The notes under the pieces are model-generated. The model was not told the DNA's origin. It did not search any database and worked only from the letters and a program-made list of their open reading frames with translations. Below, in pieces: positions 1 to 5,414 of a stretch of 5,414 nucleotides of DNA (position 1 is the first letter of the stretch; each line of letters starts with the position of its first letter). Made by a program: the position numbers and the translations under genes. This DNA comes from Chitinophagaceae bacterium (GTDB taxonomy: Bacteria; Bacteroidota; Bacteroidia; Chitinophagales; Chitinophagaceae), in assembly GCA_003151295.1 (NCBI GenBank), contig PLXD01000658.1, positions 1,974 to 7,387 of the forward strand. Direction: 5' to 3'.

Positions 1-1292
1 GTTGCTTCCTGCTTATAGGAAGAAGTTCCGTCCTCACCGATCGTTTCAAAGGTAAAGCTCTTTACCCGTTGTCCCATCCGGATTGGTTCTTGTAATACTA
101 TACAATTCACGATCTCGGGTTGTCGGAATTTTATTTCGATATAGTTCTTTTTATAATCGGCTCCTAAAGAAAGATAGGTTTCCGCGTCTTTATCGGACAG
201 GTTTTTCGTGTTCGACGACAACGCAGTGCGGATAGTCGTACCCGTCTTCCTGGCGAAGGAATAGCTAAAGCTCTTATCGCGAAGTTCTTTGAATCCCATC
301 AATGCTGTCGAATCGAAAGAGGTGAAGTGCCCTCTTCTGTCGGGAGGAACATTCAATAAAAGACAAGAATTCCTGCCTACCGATTTCAGATAGAGTTCGA
401 ATAACTGTTCCGGAGTCTTGACCTTGCTGTCTTCTTCGCTGTGATAAAACCATCCCGGCCGGATGCTGACATCGCTTTCTGCCGGTAGCCAGACATGGCC
501 ATTTTCATTGCCTTTGTTTAGGGTATCGGGACTGGGGGCGCCGGCACCTGGTTGAAATCCGGCCGTATCCAGGAGGGCCCAGTTGGTCTTCCCGGCGATC
601 CCGCTCTCATTGCCGACCCAGTGAATATCGGGACCGATATCGCTGAATACGACGGTATTGGGGGCCATCATCCTAAGGGTGAGCTTGAACTTGTTCCAGT
701 CATACACCATTTTTTTCCCATTGGGACCTTCCCCGTTGGCGCCATCCCACCAGAACTCGAAGAAGGGGCCATAGCGGGCGACCACTTCCTTCATCATATT
801 TATGAATACTTCATTGTAACCCGGTGTGCCGTATTGAGGATGGTTCCTATCCCAGGGCGATAAATAGATGCCCATCTTCAGGCCGAACTCCTTGCAGGCT
901 TTGCTCAATTCCTTCAGGACATCCCCCTTGCCATTCTCCCATTTGCTCTTCGCCACCGTATGGGTGGAATATTTGCTGGGCCACAGGCAGAACCCGTCAT
1001 GGTGTTTCGCCGTGATGATGATGCCTTTAGCGCCGGCAGCTTTTGCGATCCGGCACCATTGCCGGCAATCCAGGTCCGTGGGATTGAATACTTCTTCATG
1101 CTCGGTGCCCTGCCCCCATTCGAGGTTGGTAAAGGTATTGGGCCCGAAATGGGCGAACAGGTAGAACTCCATATCATGCCATTCCGCCTGTTTATTCGAA
1201 GGCAGCGGAGGAAGGGGCTTCACGTTACTCTGGGACCTGGCTGCGCCGGACATAAGGAGCAGTAATGCGAACGAACAGATTTGTATCTTCAT
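1..1292 (-). CDS. Exported GH29 alpha-L-fucosidase, C-terminus beyond the window
   Basis: This gene encodes a retaining exo-glycosidase that removes terminal alpha-L-fucose from glycans. 430 codons are visible and open to the left edge, with no stop. Residues 1-20 form a Sec signal peptide (MKIQ, a hydrophobic stretch, then an A-R-S cleavage site before Gln21). The catalytic barrel follows, with HFG at 48-50, KHHDGF at 96-101 and FWWDG at 180-184. Asp183 is the likely nucleophile, and Glu229 in WVGNESG is the likely acid/base. Their spacing of 46 residues resembles that of the GH29-B (alpha-1,3/1,4-specific) group; this assignment is inference. From about residue 350 a beta-rich segment looks like the start of an F5/8 type C (CBM32-like) domain. 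An in-frame ATG six codons upstream (1310) would add MVNKKL. I prefer 1292 because a promoter-like element overlaps the region just before 1310. It lies 67 bp after the sulfatase and is probably co-transcribed with it. Confidence 0.93.
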   Translation of the reverse strand, partial: MKIQICSFALLLLMSGAARSQSNVKPLPPLPSNKQAEWHDMEFYLFAHFGPNTFTNLEWGQGTEHEEVFNPTDLDCRQWCRIAKAAGAKGIIITAKHHDGFCLWPSKYSTHTVAKSKWENGKGDVLKELSKACKEFGLKMGIYLSPWDRNHPQYGTPGYNEVFINMMKEVVARYGPFFEFWWDGANGEGPNGKKMVYDWNKFKLTLRMMAPNTVVFSDIGPDIHWVGNESGIAGKTNWALLDTAGFQPGAGAPSPDTLNKGNENGHVWLPAESDVSIRPGWFYHSEEDSKVKTPEQLFELYLKSVGRNSCLLLNVPPDRRGHFTSFDSTALMGFKELRDKSFSYSFARKTGTTIRTALSSNTKNLSDKDAETYLSLGADYKKNYIEIKFRQPEIVNCIVLQEPIRMGQRVKSFTFETIGEDGTSSYKQEA

Positions 1293-1311
1293 CAGCTTTT
1301 TATTTACCATT

Positions 1312-1345
1312 CAAAAATAGGTTTTCGAAAAATAGATTGGGCAAA
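1312..1345 (-). promoter_or_regulatory. Candidate Bacteroidota-type promoter for the fucosidase gene
   Basis: Read on the minus strand, TTTG (1345-1342) is followed after 22 bases by TATTTTTG (1319-1312). This matches the Bacteroidota -33 (TTTG) and -7 (TAnnTTTG) consensus at the upper end of the usual spacing. Transcription would start a few bases downstream, leaving a very short leader before the ATG at 1292 and none or almost none before the ATG at 1310, so it supports the 1292 start. The region is A/T-rich, so a chance match is possible. Confidence 0.4.
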
Positions 1346-1349
1346 ATAG
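1313..1349. repeat. Three short tandem AAAATAG repeats between sulfatase and fucosidase
   Basis: The plus strand shows AAAAATAG at 1313-1320, AAAAATAG at 1328-1335 and AAAATAG at 1343-1349, a pitch of 15 then 14 bases. The last two copies are both followed by ATTG. On the coding (minus) strand they read CTATTTT(T). The copies overlap the candidate promoter, and the copy nearest the gene supplies its -7 element. They could be a regulator site, a trace of slippage, or A/T-rich coincidence. Confidence 0.55.
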
Positions 1350-1359
1350 ATTGATTAAA

Positions 1360-2856
1360 CTAAGGATTTATTTTCGACCTTTCTTCATCGGTCAGCTTTT
1401 CCGGGTGTCCCCAGCCAGGCTTGCCGAGATCGCAGAAATCATGATAGTCCTTCATATCCCTGACCAATAATTTGGTCAATTCCTTTACCTTGTATGCATA
1501 TTTTGCTTCTCCCGAAAGATCGGTCAGCTCATAAGGATCTTCCTTCAGGTTGAACAACTGCACCCGGGTATCGCCATTGACATTATACCGGATCAGTTTA
1601 TAACCGTCCTTTTTGATCCCTCTTTGCAGGTTGGAATAGGCAAAGAACAAATGATCCCTGGGTTTGGAAGGTTTTCCATAGACCCTTTTGGCTATTGATT
1701 TCCCTTCCAGGCCGGGAGGAATGCCGTATCCCGCCAGCTCGCAGAGGGTGGGGAAGAGGTCGAACAGGTAGCAATAACCGCTGTCCTGTATGCCCGCCGG
1801 GATGCCTGGCCCAGCGATCACGAGCGGAACGCGTATGCTATGGTCATAGAGATTCTGTTTGCCCAGCAATCCATGCTGACCGACGGCCAGTCCGTTATCG
1901 CTTGCGAAAACGATCATGGTATTGCCGGCTTCGCCGTTCTTTTCGAGTTCATCCAACACCCTTCCGATTTCATGATCTACTTCGCTGACCATGGCATAAT
2001 ATGCGGCTATCTGTCCCTGTACGGCTTCTTTGGTCCGGGGATGGGGCAGCAGTTCTTCGTCGCGGATATTCAACTCACCGTTATCGAAGGGATGGTCGGG
2101 TTTGTAATTCGGCGGCAATTGTATTTGGGTAGAGTCGTACTGGTCCCGGAATTCTTTTGGAGCGTGACGGGGGTCATGGGGCGCTGTGAAGGCGACATAG
2201 GCGAAGAAAGGGTTGGAGGCTCCTTTTTGTTCATCGAGGAACCGGATAGCGGCATCGGCATAGTAGATAGAAGAAAAATGATCGCCCTGAAAGCCTCCTT
2301 TATAGGCGCCGCTGGAATCATAGTGATGCAGGAAGGGTTTCCAGTGGCCGCCTGTTTCCGGGGGATGCATGCCCCCGAAGAAAATATTCTCTCCTTCCCC
2401 GAATCCCCGGTTAAAGGCCGCCGGCCCGTTATGCCATTTTCCTGTTTCAAAAGGCGTATAACCCTGGTTCCAGAAATATTCGGGCATGATGATATCGCTT
2501 GCCGGGATATATTGTCCGTCGAGGTGTTGGTGGAAAAGGGTTTTGCTTGTCATCAGCATGGCCCTGCTGGGGGAGCAGATAGCACCCTGCAGACCGCCCA
2601 TGATATGGTTCTGGGTAAAGGTCACTCCCATTTTCATGAGTCTGTCCATATTAGGTGTCAGCACTCTTTCCAGTCCGAGCGCACCGATAGCGCTGAAACG
2701 TTGGTCGTCAGTCAGCAGGATCAGGATATTGGGATGCTTGCCGGGAGGGACCGTCGGTTTGTTAACGTCCCGGACATCAGTCTGGCGAAAGCCGCAGCAC
2801 ATTCCAATTCCCGCGAGAAGGATTCCTGCAATAAAGATCTTGCGATTCATCTGCAT
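1360..2856 (-). CDS. Exported S1-family (formylglycine-dependent, Cys-type) sulfatase
   Basis: This 498-residue protein is a type I sulfatase that hydrolyses sulfate esters, probably from a glycan, in the periplasm or at the cell surface. Visible signatures are the metal-binding Asp50-Asp51 (LTDDQ), the C-S-P-S-R motif at 94-98 whose Cys94 would be oxidised to formylglycine, GKWH at 139-142, PHDPRH at 226-231, ASDNG at 318-322, and Lys333 in GKQNLYD. The order and length fit a complete family member. An N-terminal hydrophobic segment (about residues 7-19) ends in GMCC, which may be a poor lipobox or simply part of a Sec signal. ATG codons at 2856 and 2850 (Met1, Met3) are both usable and change nothing else. 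It sits 110 bp downstream of a maturase gene able to activate it and upstream of the fucosidase. The substrate and S1 subfamily cannot be assigned by eye. Confidence 0.95.
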   Translation of the reverse strand: MQMNRKIFIAGILLAGIGMCCGFRQTDVRDVNKPTVPPGKHPNILILLTDDQRFSAIGALGLERVLTPNMDRLMKMGVTFTQNHIMGGLQGAICSPSRAMLMTSKTLFHQHLDGQYIPASDIIMPEYFWNQGYTPFETGKWHNGPAAFNRGFGEGENIFFGGMHPPETGGHWKPFLHHYDSSGAYKGGFQGDHFSSIYYADAAIRFLDEQKGASNPFFAYVAFTAPHDPRHAPKEFRDQYDSTQIQLPPNYKPDHPFDNGELNIRDEELLPHPRTKEAVQGQIAAYYAMVSEVDHEIGRVLDELEKNGEAGNTMIVFASDNGLAVGQHGLLGKQNLYDHSIRVPLVIAGPGIPAGIQDSGYCYLFDLFPTLCELAGYGIPPGLEGKSIAKRVYGKPSKPRDHLFFAYSNLQRGIKKDGYKLIRYNVNGDTRVQLFNLKEDPYELTDLSGEAKYAYKVKELTKLLVRDMKDYHDFCDLGKPGWGHPEKLTDEERSKINP

Positions 2857-2966
2857 ATTTTCATCTTAAAATACTAAATGGAAACTTTGTATCAACGAAT
2901 CGGGCATGCCTGCAAGATGCCTCTTCCTCTCCATTGTTTATAATGCTATTTTCCCCGAGTTTTCAA

Positions 2967-4142
2967 TTATTTTACCCAGGGCGCAGCCTTTACGCAGCGG
3001 AACCCGGTATGTTCAAGGCCCGTGTCCGGGGAGGTTTTCATACGGGCCGATACACGGTAACTGGCGCAATAGGAAACGTAACATAGAAATGAGCCTCCCC
3101 TGACCGTATGTTTGGGAGTAGCGGGTTCTTCCGGGTCATAGCTTTTGGGAGGCCCTTTCGGGTTCAGGGCAAGGGATCCCGCGATCTTTTTATAATAGCC
3201 CGCATCATACCAGTCCGAGCACCATTCCCAAACATTCCCGGCCATGTCATACAGGCCATAAGCGTTCGGCGGGAAGGAGGCGACGGGTGCGGCGCGGTCA
3301 TAACCGTCTGTGGCCAGGTTCTTGTCCGGGAAATGTCCCTGCCAGGTATTGGCTTTCGGTTTGCCCTGGTCGATAGGTTCGCTTCCCCAGGTGAAGGGCT
3401 GGCCGGTCAATCCCCCGCGAGCGGCAAATTCCCATTCTGCTTCGGTCGGAAGACGCTTGCCCGACCATTTTGCATAGGCGTTTGCATCATCCCAGGATAC
3501 CTGCACGACGGGATAGCGGTCTTTACCCTTGATCGTGCTGCCGGGCCCCTGCGGGTGCTTCCAGTCAGCTCCCTTTACCCAACTCCACCATTGCCCGACA
3601 TCCTGTAAGTCCACGGGCCGACTGGGCGGCGTGAATACCAGGGAAGAGGCAACAAGCAGGCTGTCCGGTGGCTTAGGGGTGCCCGGCGGCAATTGTTTTT
3701 TTAATTCCTCCCAGTCGGGCTTTCTTTCGGCCGTGGTGATATAGCCGGTTGCTTCCACGAATTTCCTGAATTGTGCGTTGGTCACTTCGGTGGCGTCCAT
3801 CATAAATGCATCGACTCGCACCCGGTGCCGGGGATATTCGTCGGTCCGCCCTTCTTTATCGGCTGCGCCCATTAAAAACTCCCCGCCGGGTATTGATACG
3901 ATGCCTTCTGTCGAAGCCACTGTTCCTGTTTTCGATGCTTGTGAATCCGGGACGGAATGATTGAGATCGGCGGGCGAAAATTTTAAAGGGTAGCGGGCGG
4001 GTATGTTTGAGGTGCAATGCAGGTTACTATCCGCCGCCTTCTGCTGTTTATCGGCGGAATTCTCTTGCTTCCCGGGGGAGGATTGGCAGGCTGCCAGCCA
4101 TACGGCTCCGCCCGCCAGCAGCGTTATGACTTTACTCTTCAT
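2967..4142 (-). CDS. Lipoprotein formylglycine-generating enzyme (SUMF1-type sulfatase maturase)
   Basis: This 391-residue protein should oxidise the active-site Cys of sulfatases to C-alpha-formylglycine, using O2 and copper as characterised FGEs do. Residues 1-19 form a lipoprotein signal with the lipobox L-A-A-C (Cys19). A polar, Lys/Gln/Ser-rich linker (20-78) leads into the FGE fold, which runs from IPGGEFLMG (84-92) through LPTEAEWEFAARGG (231-244), NTWQGHFP (265-272), GLYDMAGNVWEW (296-307), RGGSF (348-352) and GFRC (380-383). Cys354 and Cys359 align with the human FGE catalytic pair Cys336/Cys341, with the same spacing. This separates it from fold members lacking sulfatase-modifying activity. 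The frame stays open upstream to an ATG at 4319, but that 59-residue extension is unlike any signal or domain and would bury the lipobox, so I start at 4142. It is promoter-proximal to the sulfatase and divergent from the GH20 gene. Which membrane it is anchored to is unclear. Confidence 0.93.
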   Translation of the reverse strand: MKSKVITLLAGGAVWLAACQSSPGKQENSADKQQKAADSNLHCTSNIPARYPLKFSPADLNHSVPDSQASKTGTVASTEGIVSIPGGEFLMGAADKEGRTDEYPRHRVRVDAFMMDATEVTNAQFRKFVEATGYITTAERKPDWEELKKQLPPGTPKPPDSLLVASSLVFTPPSRPVDLQDVGQWWSWVKGADWKHPQGPGSTIKGKDRYPVVQVSWDDANAYAKWSGKRLPTEAEWEFAARGGLTGQPFTWGSEPIDQGKPKANTWQGHFPDKNLATDGYDRAAPVASFPPNAYGLYDMAGNVWEWCSDWYDAGYYKKIAGSLALNPKGPPKSYDPEEPATPKHTVRGGSFLCYVSYCASYRVSARMKTSPDTGLEHTGFRCVKAAPWVK

Positions 4143-4387
4143 GCAACAAAGATATTCATGGAACGGGGATATTCCCGGTTTCTGTCCAGGACTGCAAAAA
4201 TCAATATAGTATCGGTCGGGATCCGGGCGTCCCGTATAAAAGGTCTGCTTATCTTCGCTGTCACAGACGGCTGGAAGTTGATTGTGGAAAAGAATTGAAG
4301 GGAACCGTAGGGTATGCATGAGTTTTATATACTAATATAGGAAGCAGAAATAAAATATAAGAAGCAGAAATAAAAAATCAACAAAGC
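4143..4387. other. Divergent intergenic region between the maturase and GH20 genes
   Basis: These 245 bp must hold the promoters for both directions. The half near the GH20 gene is strongly A/T-rich and contains a tandem direct repeat. The half near the maturase gene has base composition similar to the genes. I find no convincing paired -33/-7 promoter on either strand, no tRNA, and no strong terminator hairpin. Neither start codon is preceded by a Shine-Dalgarno sequence; the GH20 leader is A-rich instead, as is common in Bacteroidota. Confidence 0.7.
4334..4375. repeat. 20-bp tandem direct repeat upstream of the GH20 gene
   Basis: Two adjacent copies with an exact 20-base period each contain GAAGCAGAAATAAAA (4341-4355 and 4361-4375) preceded by AATATA(G/A). 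They differ at a single base (G4340 versus A4360). The second copy ends 12 bases before the GH20 start codon. A spacing of two helical turns would place both copies on one DNA face, as expected for a bound dimer, but it could equally be a recent duplication in the 5' leader. Confidence 0.8.
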
Positions 4388-5414
4388 ATGAAGATGAGTT
4401 TCGTTTGCATAAGGTTGGTACTGGCGCTTAGCGCTTTTTTATTGGGTATCTTTTTTACAGGGACTACCAAGGCGCAGGATGCTAAAAATACAGCCGGCCG
4501 CTACCCGATCATTCCCTATCCCGCACAGTTGGAAGCGGCGGTGGGTGAGTTCAAGATAGACGGTCATACCAAGATCCTTTCACCTGATTCTGCTTTCAGG
4601 CAGGAAGCCGAATTCCTTATTCAAATGATAAAGGAGTATACGGGAATTCGTATGGCACTGTCTAACAAGGGTGGCATAACCTCGTATCCGCCATTAAATG
4701 ACAGGGATACTGAAAATTTCAGTTTTATTGATGGGGCGATCTTTATCCATGCCGACAAAAGCGTTCAATCGCCCGAAGGCTATAGATTGTCTATTACACC
4801 AAAGAAGATCATTATCTCCGCTTCCACACCCGCAGGAATTTTCTATGGGGTGGAGACGATCCGGCAATTGATGAGTGGAACTGCGGCCAAAAAATCGGCT
4901 CCCGGAACGCTGTTATTACCGGCAGTATCCATCATCGATGCGCCGGCCTATTCCTGGAGAGGCCTAATGCTGGATGTGGCCCGACATTTTTTTTCCGTCG
5001 ATTACCTGAAGAAATTCGTCGACCGGCTGGCGCTGTACAAAATGAATGAGTTGCACCTGCATCTTACCGATGACCAGGGCTGGCGAATCGAGATCAAAAA
5101 ATATCCGGCGCTTACTGAGCAGGGCGCCTGGAGAACCTATAATAACCAGGATTCGGTTTGTTTCCAGCTTGCGAAGGACAACCCGGATTTCGAGCTTGAT
5201 AAGGAACATATCGTGCAGCGTAATGGCAAGACCCTGTATGGCGGTTATTATACCCAGGAGCAGATGAAGGATATCATCCGGTATGCTGCCGAACGGCACG
5301 TAAATATCGTTCCGGAAATAGACATGCCCGGTCATATGGTAGCGGCCATTAAAATTTTTCCCTGGCTGACCTGCCAGGACAGCGTCTTCCGTAAAGACGA
5401 TCTATCCAGCCCGA
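4388..5414 (+). CDS. Exported GH20 beta-N-acetylhexosaminidase, C-terminus beyond the window
   Basis: This gene encodes an exo-hydrolase removing terminal beta-linked GlcNAc or GalNAc by substrate-assisted catalysis. 342 codons are visible and open to the right edge. Residues 1-29 are a Sec signal peptide ending T-K-A before Gln30. Residues about 38-184 form the GH20b-type N-terminal domain (IIPYPAQLE early, then SASTPAGIFYGVETIRQL at 144-161). The catalytic barrel begins at SWRGLMLDVARHF (189-201), where Arg191 is the expected substrate-binding arginine. It continues with LHLHLTDDQGWR (222-233), YYTQEQ (287-292) and PEIDMPGH (309-316). The catalytic Asp-Glu pair of GH20 lies further downstream, outside the window, so activity cannot be confirmed here. 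ATG at 4388 is chosen; ATG at 4394 (Met3) is an in-frame alternative. It is transcribed away from the maturase-sulfatase-fucosidase group. Confidence 0.94.
   Translation, partial: MKMSFVCIRLVLALSAFLLGIFFTGTTKAQDAKNTAGRYPIIPYPAQLEAAVGEFKIDGHTKILSPDSAFRQEAEFLIQMIKEYTGIRMALSNKGGITSYPPLNDRDTENFSFIDGAIFIHADKSVQSPEGYRLSITPKKIIISASTPAGIFYGVETIRQLMSGTAAKKSAPGTLLLPAVSIIDAPAYSWRGLMLDVARHFFSVDYLKKFVDRLALYKMNELHLHLTDDQGWRIEIKKYPALTEQGAWRTYNNQDSVCFQLAKDNPDFELDKEHIVQRNGKTLYGGYYTQEQMKDIIRYAAERHVNIVPEIDMPGHMVAAIKIFPWLTCQDSVFRKDDLSSP

Noticed and set aside
552..1265. Several overlapping 60-100-codon frames on both strands inside the fucosidase
   Set aside because: They are all out-of-frame or antisense to a continuous GH29 reading frame with conserved catalytic motifs.
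1840..2877. A 345-codon open frame on the plus strand opposite the sulfatase
   Set aside because: It lies almost wholly antisense to a sulfatase with full motif coverage, its translation shows no recognisable domain, and long antisense frames are common opposite genes of this base composition.
2903..2921. Small inverted repeat GGCAT...ATGCC and palindrome GGCATGCC between maturase and sulfatase
   Set aside because: The stem is only five base pairs with a nine-base loop and there is no adjacent T-run, so it does not qualify as a terminator or a convincing operator.
3108..3608. A 166-codon open frame on the plus strand opposite the maturase
   Set aside because: It is antisense to the conserved FGE core, including the segment from LPTEAEWEF to GNVWEW, and its product has no family resemblance.
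4147..4154. TATCTTTG on the minus strand, a perfect TAnnTTTG match before the maturase start
   Set aside because: It ends only 4 bases before the ATG and there is no TTG or TTTG at 17-23 bases upstream, so it is probably a chance match unless the mRNA is leaderless.
4143..4319. 59-residue N-terminal extension of the maturase from an ATG at 4319
   Set aside because: The extension has no signal or domain character and would place the well-formed lipoprotein signal in the interior; the start at 4142 explains the protein better.

Overview
The window looks like a carbohydrate-degradation locus from an aerobic or facultative Bacteroidota, plausibly a Chitinophagaceae- or Sphingobacteriales-type organism. 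The reasons are the set of exported glycoside hydrolases and a sulfatase, a promoter-like TTTG-N22-TAnnTTTG arrangement, A/T-rich leaders without clear Shine-Dalgarno sequences, and protein sequences typical of that phylum. The taxon is inferred; no rRNA or other marker is present.

Layout: four genes, two of them cut by the window edges. On the minus strand, in transcription order, are (1) an exported lipoprotein formylglycine-generating enzyme (2967-4142), (2) an S1-family Cys-type sulfatase (1360-2856), and (3) a GH29 alpha-L-fucosidase (1-1292, C-terminus beyond the left edge). The gaps between them are 110 and 67 bp, so they probably form an operon. A candidate internal promoter lies just ahead of the fucosidase. 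Diverging from this group on the plus strand is (4) a GH20 beta-N-acetylhexosaminidase (4388 to the right edge, C-terminus missing). The 245-bp divergent intergenic region carries a 20-bp tandem direct repeat immediately upstream of the GH20 start.

How the genes fit together: the sulfatase has the C-S-P-S-R signature whose cysteine must become formylglycine. The neighbouring enzyme keeps both catalytic cysteines needed to make that change and carries a lipoprotein signal, so maturation could take place outside the cytoplasm. Sulfatase, fucosidase and hexosaminidase together suggest sequential removal of sulfate, fucose and terminal GlcNAc/GalNAc from a sulfated, fucosylated, HexNAc-containing glycan such as a mucin-like or other glycoprotein glycan. 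The exact substrate cannot be read from this window, and no SusC/SusD pair, regulator or transporter is visible. I see no RNA genes, CRISPR arrays, insertion sequences or phage genes. No clearly new system is evident; the points most worth following are the exported maturase-sulfatase pair and the two short tandem repeats at promoter positions.
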